From positions 186,001-250,000 of the forward strand of contig CAWDYA010000004.1 of assembly GCA_963806495.1 (NCBI GenBank): 64,000 bases of DNA, given 5' to 3'. This document shows, in pieces, positions 57,277 through 64,000 of the stretch. The DNA comes from CAWDYA01 sp963806495. GTDB taxonomy: Bacteria; Acidobacteriota; Polarisedimenticolia; JACPZX01; DASXTC01. The number at the start of each line of letters is the position of its first letter. Position 1 is the first letter of the stretch. Made by a program: the position numbers and the translations under genes. Under the pieces are notes generated by a model. It was given only the letters and a program-made list of their open reading frames with translations, was not told where the DNA came from and made no database searches.

Positions 57277-58289
57277 CGCCGAAACGCGCGATGGTGCTGG
57301 CGGCCGGCCTCGGGGCCCGGATGAGGCCGCTCACGCAGCTCAAGCCGAAACCGACGCTGCCCGTGCTGAACAAGCCGCTCGTGGCGCACGCGCTCGAGCA
57401 CCTGGCGTCGTATGGCGTGGAGCTGGCCGTGGTCAACTCGCATCACCTGCCCATCGAGCTGGAGCGTCAGGTCGAGCGCTGGGTCCCCGAGGGGCTGGAG
57501 CTGAAGTTCTCGAGGGAGGATGCGCTGCTCGGGACCGCGGGCGGGCTGAAGAGGGCCGCCGGCCACTTCGGAGGGGAGAGGGTCTTCCTGGTGAACTCCG
57601 ACAGCATGACCGACGCCGATCTCGGCGCGGCGGTGGAGGCGCACGACCGATCGGGGCGGGCCGCGACGATGATCGTCATCCCTCACGATCCCGCGTCCGG
57701 GTACCGCCCGGTCCGGGTGGCCGACGAGGGCGCTCCCACCGGACGGCTGGCGGCGATCGCGGGCCGGACATGGGGGACGGCGACCGGGACGTCCACGGTG
57801 GAGCGAACCTTCACCGGCGTGCACGTGCTGGAGCCGCGCGTGCTCGAGGCGATCCCCGCGAACGGTCCCTGCGACATCAACGCCGACGTCTACCCGGGGC
57901 TTCTGGACGAGGACCCGGGGTGCGTCGGGGCCTGGCTGCACGAGGGCTGGTGGTTCGAAGCAGGTACGCCGGCCCGATACCTCGAGCTGAATCTCACGCT
58001 GCTGGCCCGGTCGGGCCGTGACGCCGTCGTGGGGCCCGGGTTTTTCATCGACGAGGAGGCCCGGGTGCAGCGCTCCGTGCTCGGTGCCGGGACGAAGCTG
58101 ATGCGCGGGGCGGTGGTGGACGAGTGCGTACTTTGGGACGGCGTCACCGTCGGGGAGTGGACCACGCTGCGTCGATGCATCGTCACCGACGGAGTATCGC
58201 TTCCTTCCTACGGCTCCTGGCAGGACGCGATCCTCATGGGCGGCGAGGGCGCGGCTCCATCCGTGCATCCGCTCCGGGCCGAGCCATGA
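57273..58289 (+). CDS. Sugar-phosphate nucleotidyltransferase, MurU-like
   Basis: This 338-residue nucleotidyltransferase has AMVLAAGLGARMRPLTQLKPKPTLPVLNKPL at the N-terminus (NTP site), VFLVNSDSMTDADL (metal Asp) and a C-terminal left-handed beta-helix segment (residues about 265-330). It is followed, with an ATGA overlap, by an AmgK-like kinase. The pairing matches the MurU/AmgK recycling route, in which MurNAc 1-phosphate is converted to UDP-MurNAc. The protein is longer than Pseudomonas MurU because of the beta-helix, so another sugar (for example mannose or GlcNAc) is possible. Confidence 0.82.
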   Translation: MTPKRAMVLAAGLGARMRPLTQLKPKPTLPVLNKPLVAHALEHLASYGVELAVVNSHHLPIELERQVERWVPEGLELKFSREDALLGTAGGLKRAAGHFGGERVFLVNSDSMTDADLGAAVEAHDRSGRAATMIVIPHDPASGYRPVRVADEGAPTGRLAAIAGRTWGTATGTSTVERTFTGVHVLEPRVLEAIPANGPCDINADVYPGLLDEDPGCVGAWLHEGWWFEAGTPARYLELNLTLLARSGRDAVVGPGFFIDEEARVQRSVLGAGTKLMRGAVVDECVLWDGVTVGEWTTLRRCIVTDGVSLPSYGSWQDAILMGGEGAAPSVHPLRAEP

Positions 58290-59290
58290 ACAACGCCCTC
58301 GAGGGCAGGGTGGCCGCGTTCGCGCGGGCGCGATTCGGTGAGTCCGCGACCGTCGTCAGGATGGCCGGCGACGCGTCCGACCGGAGCTTCTTCCGTCTGC
58401 ACGCACCATCCCTCTCCTCGATGGTGCTCATGGTGCACAGCGAGCCGTTCGATCTGGCGAGCTTCCCTTATTTCATGCACTCGCGGTTCCTCCAGGGCAT
58501 CGGAGCGGCCGTCCCGCAGATCGTGGCGTCGTATCCGGCCGAGGGGATCCTGGTGGTGCAGGACCTCGGCGACGAAACCCTGCAGACGCACCTGGAGTCG
58601 TGCGATCCGGAGCGGATGCGGTTTCTCTACCTTCAGGCCGTGCGCATGATCGCGCTGCTGCAGCAGGAAGGGACGCGGGCGCTGACGCCCGACCTGCCGG
58701 CCGCCAACATGGCGCTCGACGCGGAGAAGTTTCTCTTCGAGCTGCGCTTCTTCGCGGAGCACTACACCGGGGGGCTGTTGTCCTCACCGCTGACCGCGGA
58801 TCAGGACGCGGCGCTGCGGGAGTGGTTCGTGTCGCTGGCCCGACAGGTCGCCGCGTATCCGCGGGTCCTCTGCCACAGGGACTTCCACTCGCGTAACCTG
58901 ATGGTGAAGGGGGACCGGCTGTACATGGTCGATTTCCAGGACGCCCGGCTGGGCCCCTACACGTATGATCTCGTCTCGCTGCTCGGTGACGCATACGTCG
59001 ACATGCCTTCCGGGCTCGCCGAGGAGCTGATCGACTTTCACCGTGAGGTGTCACGCGCTCCGGAGCCGCCCGAGGTCTTCCGTGCCGCGTTCGACAGGAC
59101 GTGCCTGCAGCGCAGCATCAAGGCGGTGGGGACCTACGCGTCGCAGGCCATGATCCGGGGCAATCAGAGCTATCTGCGGTACATCCGCCCGGCTCTCGAC
59201 TCGATTCGAGCCAGTCTCTCCCGCTCCGATGCCGACGGCGCCGACAGGGAGGTCCTCGCCCTGTTCGAGGGACCCCTCGACTACCGCTGA
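58286..59290 (+). CDS. AmgK-like anomeric amino-sugar kinase
   Basis: This 334-residue aminoglycoside-phosphotransferase-fold kinase has GDASDRSFFRL at the N-terminus. The catalytic loop VLCHRDFHSRNLMVKGDRLYMVDFQDARLGPYTYDLVSLL (HxDxxxxN and DFQD) is close to AmgK, which phosphorylates MurNAc/GlcNAc at C1 during cell-wall recycling. It starts inside the stop of the nucleotidyltransferase gene. Its 3' end overlaps the convergent protease gene by 10 bases. Confidence 0.85.
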   Translation: MNNALEGRVAAFARARFGESATVVRMAGDASDRSFFRLHAPSLSSMVLMVHSEPFDLASFPYFMHSRFLQGIGAAVPQIVASYPAEGILVVQDLGDETLQTHLESCDPERMRFLYLQAVRMIALLQQEGTRALTPDLPAANMALDAEKFLFELRFFAEHYTGGLLSSPLTADQDAALREWFVSLARQVAAYPRVLCHRDFHSRNLMVKGDRLYMVDFQDARLGPYTYDLVSLLGDAYVDMPSGLAEELIDFHREVSRAPEPPEVFRAAFDRTCLQRSIKAVGTYASQAMIRGNQSYLRYIRPALDSIRASLSRSDADGADREVLALFEGPLDYR

Positions 59291-60678
59291 GGAGGTGCCG
59301 CGAAGGTGACGGTCATCGCCCGGTAGTCGATGGTGAACGGCCTCTCGCCGAGGTGAGGCGCTCCCAGGATCACGTATACCTCGGACTCTATCGAGCGGCT
59401 GAACCCGTCGAGGTTCCCCGAGACCAGCCCGTCGGCGGGGTACCGCTGTCCCGCGAACGCGAGCGTCCCGGCGATCACCACCTTCCTGTCGGCGAGCGCG
59501 CCGCCGATGCCGACGGTCCGCTCGGCGAACCACTGTCCGGGCGCGGCCTTCAGATCCGGCACCCGCGCGAGTGTGGTGCGTCCGATGATGGTGGACGCCG
59601 ACCCGGTGTCCACCATGGCGTTGAGGGCGGCGCCGTTGACCTGAGCCTCGATCATGATCTCGCCGCCGACGTTGCGAAACGGGACCGTGACGCCGGCGTG
59701 CGGGCCCGGGGCGGGAGCGTCGAGCACGAGCAGCCCTTTGCGCAGATCGACCGTGATGTCGAAGGCGCTGAGCAGCGAGGGCCCGATGAGCCCCTCCTCC
59801 GGGCCACCCGGGTCACGCACGGTGGCCGGGACGTTCTTCATGGCAATCCCCTCGCCGATCCCGATCTCTCCGATCAGCACAAGATCACCCGACTCGGTCC
59901 GGCGCGCGCCGGTCCCGGTGATGGTGAAGGGCCGGATCGGCTCGAGCCGCAGGCGCTTCGCCAGCCGCGGGGAGATTGTCACTCCCGTGGCGCCGGTGTC
60001 GAAGACGAACCGCTGGTTCTTCACGTCGCCCAGGTTCAGCTTCAGGTAGGCCTGGCCGTGATGAACCTGCAGCCGGATGCTGCCCGGCTCCTTCCTGACC
60101 AGCTCCGAGATGGGCGCATCGCCGGCGCGACGCAGCAGCGCCAGCCATGCCTCCACGTTGCCCTTCTTCTCCTCCTCCTCGGGGTCGGGATGAAGCCGCA
60201 GCAGCTCGAGGTAGCGCTCCAGCATCCCGATCGTGTCCTCGCGGCGGGCGAGATGGTTGGCCAGCACGCGCAGGTAGCGCGGCACCTCGGGGTCCAGCGC
60301 CGCCGCGCGGCTGAACGAGGCGGCCGCGTCTGCGTAGCGGCCCTGAGTCCTGAGGATGCGTCCCACGCCGAAATGAGCTTCGGCATCGGTCTCGTCCAGC
60401 GCCACGCCGCGCCTGTAATGCCGCTCCGCCTCGTCGAAGTCGCCGCGGCGGTAGAGCGCGTCCGCCATCACGACGTGTGCGCTCGCGCTGTCGGGTCGCG
60501 CCTCGACCACGGAGCCCGCGATGTCGAGGGCCTCCTCGTAACGGTCCTCCTTCATCAGGCTCGCGGCCTCGTCGAGGCGTGCGTCGAGCCGCTCGGCCGG
60601 CGCCGACGGCGTCTGTTTCGCCTCATCGGGCGGCCCCGCCGCGAGGGCCGCCACCAGGCAGAGGATCAGGACTCCCAC
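59281..60678 (-). CDS. TPR protein with two retropepsin-like aspartic protease domains
   Basis: This 465-residue exported or membrane-anchored protein begins with a short hydrophobic leader (VGVLILCLVAALAAG). About four TPR repeats follow (residues about 35-170). Two retropepsin-like halves then appear, each with an aspartate motif: FVFDTGATGVTIS (near residue 220) and AMVDTGSASTIIG (near 345). Two halves in one chain would form a complete pepsin-like active site. GTG 60678 is preceded by GGGAGGATGAC and lies just after the TldE-like stop, so it is the third gene of that run. Confidence 0.85.
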   Translation of the reverse strand: MGVLILCLVAALAAGPPDEAKQTPSAPAERLDARLDEAASLMKEDRYEEALDIAGSVVEARPDSASAHVVMADALYRRGDFDEAERHYRRGVALDETDAEAHFGVGRILRTQGRYADAAASFSRAAALDPEVPRYLRVLANHLARREDTIGMLERYLELLRLHPDPEEEEKKGNVEAWLALLRRAGDAPISELVRKEPGSIRLQVHHGQAYLKLNLGDVKNQRFVFDTGATGVTISPRLAKRLRLEPIRPFTITGTGARRTESGDLVLIGEIGIGEGIAMKNVPATVRDPGGPEEGLIGPSLLSAFDITVDLRKGLLVLDAPAPGPHAGVTVPFRNVGGEIMIEAQVNGAALNAMVDTGSASTIIGRTTLARVPDLKAAPGQWFAERTVGIGGALADRKVVIAGTLAFAGQRYPADGLVSGNLDGFSRSIESEVYVILGAPHLGERPFTIDYRAMTVTFAAPPQR

Positions 60679-60679
60679 G

Positions 60680-62016
60680 TCATCCTCCCGTGCTCCAGGG
60701 AGCCTCGACATCGAGCCTGCGGACCAGCAGCGAAGGGGAGCCGAGCGAGCCACCGGGATGGCCGAAGGTGAGATTGTTGGCCACGCCTTCCACGCCGAGC
60801 AGGAGATTGGTGAGTGGGCCGGTGACGAGCGCTCCCGCGATCGGCCGCTCGGGACGCCCGCCGGTCACCCATCGGCCGGTGGCGAGCGCGGCGAACCCCG
60901 CTTCGTCACCCGTGACGGCCGGGGTGGGCCGCAGCGAGTGGATCCAGATTCCCCTCGCCGAGCGAGGCGAGCAGCTCCTCGGGGTCGTCGCTTCCCGGCG
61001 CGATGAAGAGGTTGCCCGGCATGCGGCGCGGCGGGTCGCGGAAGGAAACCCGTATGCCGTTGCCCGTGGAGGCCCCACCATGCCGTGCGGCGCTCGTTCG
61101 ATCGTGGAGCATCGCCCCGAAGACCCCACGCGACACGACCACGGTGCGCTGCGTGGCCGTCCCTTCGCCGTCGAACGGAGCCGACGCGACGCCGCCCGGA
61201 AGCCTGCCGTCATCGATGATTGTCAGAAGCCTCGAGGCCACCGGGGTGCCGGGTGCCGGGCCCGGAGGATGCAGCGTGCGGGCGAACGAACGCAACAGCT
61301 CGGCGGCGGCGGCCGGCGCGAGCAGCGCGGCGCAGGTCCGCTGTGCCGGCGGGCGGCCCTCCAGCGCGAGAGCGGCCAGGCGGGCACTCTGGTCCCCGAA
61401 CAGCGCGGGAGAGAACGACGCCAGCATGCGCGCCGTGCGCGAGCGCTTCACCACCACCGATGTGCCGGCGTCACTGGCAGTCAGACCGAGCGCCAGATGC
61501 ACGAGAGTCTGACGATAGCCTCCCGCCAGCCCCGCGCTGTTGGCAAGAACCACTTCCGACGAGGAGGCGGCGATCGACGCCGACTCGAGATGCCGCACGC
61601 GCGGATTGGAGCGCAGCGCCTCGGTGGCCGCCTCATCGAGCCAGCCCTCGAGATCGGCCGGTGTGGCCGTGTGGAGCCTCGGATTCGAAGATACCGAGCC
61701 CGCGGCCGTCACCTGCCTTCCCTGCCGGCAGCTCGACGGGCGGGCCGGGGGAGCGCGCCGCGTCGAGAGCCGCGTCGACGAGCTGCGCCGCCTGCTCGTC
61801 GGCGGGCCGCGGACCGCAGGCGGAAGCGAATCCCGATGCTCCGTTGCGCAGGAACACCCGCAGTGCGATCCCGCCCTCGGCCGTGCGCGCCCAGACGACC
61901 GCTCCGCCCGCGTCGAGGCTCACCGTGCGCGTGACGCCGGTCTTGATCAGCGCATCGGCCTGCGCCGCACCCGCCTGCCTGCACCGCTCCACCATGGTCG
62001 CGGCGATCTCCTTCAT
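60680..62016 (-). CDS. TldE/PmbA-like protein, two +1 frameshifts
   Basis: This is the non-catalytic partner of the TldD/TldE metalloprotease. The N-terminal part MKEIAATMVERCRQAGAAQADALI through GGIALRVFLRNGASGFAS is in the first frame. The central part (PADLEGWLDEAATEAL, VASRLLTIIDDGRLPGG, GASTGNGIRVSFRDPP) is in the second. The C-terminal GALVTGPLTNLLLGVEGVAN is in the third. Removing one base at 61680-61686 (join IFE-PRLHTA) and one at 60948-60951 (join GEG-IWIHSL) restores about 444 residues, a normal length. The ATG overlaps the tldD stop by three bases within ATGA. Confidence 0.82.
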
Positions 62017-63465
62017 CGTCCGGCTCCCGTGACCATCATCGACGCGACCCGCAGGGTCGGCTGCAGGATCCCGAACGGCAGCGCCTGGCCCTCCTTGATG
62101 CAGGCGGGCGCTCCGGTGTCGGCCGACGGATTGGCTCCCACGGCGTCGATCCGGGGCAGCAGGTCCGTCGCGGTTCCGCGCAGGACCGCGCCCGACACCG
62201 GCGGGCCGGGCGTCCCGTTCTCCACGAGGCATCCTTCCTCCACGGCGAGGGCGAACCGGCCCGTGGCTGGATCGACCCGGCCGCGCCCGAGCCGCGTCAC
62301 GAGCAGGCCGCGTCCCGTGCGCGCGAGGATCTCCTCGCTGCTTTCCTCGCCGGGATCGATCACCAGGTTGGTCATTCGCGGCATCGGCGCATCCCGGTAC
62401 GACTGCCGGCGGCCGTTGCCGGTGGAGATCCCGTCCGTGGCGAAGGCGGTGAGGCGATCCGACAGATAGCCGACGAGCGTCCCGCCGAGGACGAGCGGAG
62501 TGCGGCGGGCCGCCACGCCTTCGTCGTCGAACAGGGTGGAGCCGCGCATGCCCGGAAGCGATCCATCGTCGGCGAGGTTGAGCAGGGAGGAGGCGATCGC
62601 GCGCCCACGCGCGCCCGCGAAAGGAGAGGCGCCGCGCAGGACGTGATCGGCTTCCAGCAGATGACCGCAGATCTCGTGCATCAGGAATCCGCCCGAAGGC
62701 GAGGCGAAGATGACGGGCATCTCGCCGCGCGGAGGCACCACCGACTCCATCGCGCGTGCGGCCCGCTCGACGAGGGCGGCCGCGGGATGCGTGCCCGCCG
62801 CCATCCGCTCCAGCCCCTCGATCGACGAGGCGCTGCGGGTTTCTTCCATCGACAGCGAGCGGCCGGCACGGCCGGCGCGCACGCGCAACGTGATGTCGAC
62901 GAAACAGCGGGTGTCGCGGGCCGGATCGCGATCCGTCGCGAGCACCAGTATCTCCTGCAGGTCCGCCTCGAGCGAAGCGTCGACAGCCAGCTCCAGACCC
63001 AGACCGCGCGCCGCTCCTGCGGCCGCCTCCAGCCATCGATCCAGAAGCTCGATCGCGCCGGTGAGGGCGCCGGGAGACCAGGGCCCGGCAGGGGAGGACG
63101 GTGAGGCGTCGCTGAGATGGGCCTGCATCAGGGGAGTCTCGCCGGTTTCCCGGCCCACCCCGAGCGGCGCCGCGCCGGCGAGCCATTCGACAGCGACGGC
63201 CTCGGGATGCAGCACGAGCGCCTCGAGCGAGCCGGCGGTCGGTGCGTCGAGGACGAACGATTCGTGCCGACCCTCCGAGAAGCGTCTCAGATGAGCGCCG
63301 GTCTCCCATCGTCGCTCCGCGCGCGCCGGCGTGTCATCTTCGTCGGCGCGAGCAGGCGTGGAGGCTGATGCGGGATTCGACGAACAGCTCCGCCGCGCGG
63401 GCGCCTGCGGGCAGGGCGGCGGACTGGATACGGCGCAGCAGGTCGGTATCGACACGGAGAGTCAT
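62013..63465 (-). CDS. tldD: TldD-family metalloprotease, one +1 frameshift
   Basis: This zinc protease subunit works with TldE on unfolded or modified peptides. It contains FASPSGGFLMHEICGHLLEADHV with the HExxxH zinc motif, GSTLFDDEGVAARRTPLVLGG and ISTGNGRRQSYRDAPMPRMTNL. The natural start is ATG 63465 (MTLRVDTDLLRRIQSAALP). That frame hits TGA at 63336-63334, while the body continues from about 63370 one base on. One surplus base between 63345 and 63371 is the simplest explanation. The full length is about 483 residues. Confidence 0.87.
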
Positions 63466-63569
63466 CGTCGACCGGGATGGTAGAGACGGCCCGGACCACG
63501 TGTCAAGGCGCCGCGCATCCCCGGGGCGCCGTGGCCCCGACGTGATAGGATCCCGCGCGGAACGACGCC

Positions 63570-64000
63570 ATGCATGACACCGGAACCCTCATCGAGCCGC
63601 TCGAAGACGCCGGCACAGGCCGGCGGTTCACCATCGCGCGCGCGCTGACCCTCCTGTCCCTCCTGGCGGCGGCGCTCGCGGCGAGCATCGTCGTCAGCCT
63701 CATGGTCGGCTCGACCCCGGTGAGCCTGCTGGATCTGCTGTCGCGCAACGGTGCGGACGCCGAGTCGGCGACGATCCTCCTCGGGGTGCGGCTGCCGCGC
63801 ATCCTGCTCGCCGCGGCGGTGGGCGCCTGCCTCTCGGCCGCGGGTGTCTGCTTCCAGGCGCTGCTGCGAAACCCGCTGGCCGATCCGTACATCCTCGGTA
63901 TCTCGGGCGGCGCGGGCCTGGGCGCCATCGTCTCGAGCGCGCTGGCGCCGGCCACCGGGCTCGGGATCCTGATCCTGCGTCCCACGGCGTCGTTCGCCGG
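63570..64000 (+). CDS. FecCD/BtuC-family ABC transporter permease, 3' end beyond the window
   Basis: This incomplete permease for iron-siderophore, heme or cobalamin uptake is open at the right edge. The visible 143 residues include a first membrane helix (LTLLSLLAAALAASIVVSLMV), the LLGVRLPRILLAAAVGACLSAAGVCFQALLRNPLADPYILGISGGAGLGA core, which is the hallmark of the FecCD family, and part of a third helix. ATG 63570 is chosen; no strong ribosome site is visible. It is divergent from tldD. An ATP-binding and substrate-binding gene probably follow outside the window. Confidence 0.9.
   Translation, partial: MHDTGTLIEPLEDAGTGRRFTIARALTLLSLLAAALAASIVVSLMVGSTPVSLLDLLSRNGADAESATILLGVRLPRILLAAAVGACLSAAGVCFQALLRNPLADPYILGISGGAGLGAIVSSALAPATGLGILILRPTASFA

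Overview
The window is a GC-rich (about 70 %) chromosomal segment from a diderm bacterium. Two features point towards Acidobacteriota: a Ser/Thr kinase fused to a TolB/PD40-type propeller, and a VWFA protein of the kind abundant in that phylum. This placement is an inference and no marker in the window settles it. The outer membrane is supported by two heptosyltransferases, a heptose-7-phosphate kinase, a Kdo-kinase-like protein, an OmpA protein and a DUF481 porin-like protein. MurE carries the DNPR motif of meso-diaminopimelate-adding enzymes. I found no rRNA, tRNA, CRISPR array, insertion sequence or prophage.

Layout. 0-8.3 kb: a GAF/PAS sensor and receptor-like kinase, then two coupled glycoside hydrolases on the minus strand (glycogen debranching type and GH63/MGH1 type). 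8.4-12 kb: lysine 6-aminotransferase, a small GGQ release-factor-like protein and an S41 C-terminal processing protease. 12-19.2 kb: TatB-TatC, a glycosyltransferase, LPS-core genes, Trm112-like protein, heptose kinase and a small Cys-motif protein. 19.2-23 kb: AraC regulator with a VOC protein, pirin, a CoA-binding protein and a PilT-like ATPase.

23.1-41 kb is a compact division and cell-wall (dcw) cluster in the order mraZ-rsmH-ftsL-ftsI-murE-murF-mraY-murD-ftsW-murG-murC-murB-ftsQ-ftsA-ftsZ. It has a clear sigma70-type promoter, three 10-nt-period MraZ-type boxes and a terminator after ftsZ; ddl is absent. 41-48.6 kb: SRPBCC protein, an mscL-DUF481-ompA run, a SWIB/histone-like protein, citrate synthase, a CaCA-type exchanger, a YbaK-type deacylase and a cold-shock protein with a structured leader. 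48.8-56.5 kb: VWFA/HEAT protein, ICMT-like methyltransferase, flippase-like membrane protein, and two large exported proteins (FG-GAP and MopE-like). 56.7-59.3 kb: a CYTH protein coupled to a MurU-like nucleotidyltransferase and AmgK-like sugar kinase, probably cell-wall recycling. 59.3-63.5 kb: a TldD-TldE-aspartic protease run, then the start of a FecCD permease at the right edge.

A cross-cutting observation matters for every user of this sequence: nine genes (kinase, both glycosidases, murF, murD, murC three times, ftsQ, tldD, tldE twice) are each broken by apparent single-base insertions. All twelve breaks are in the +1 direction and fall in three clusters. Several of these genes are normally essential, so insertion-type sequence error is the likeliest explanation. 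I therefore annotate them as genes with frameshifts rather than as pseudogenes.
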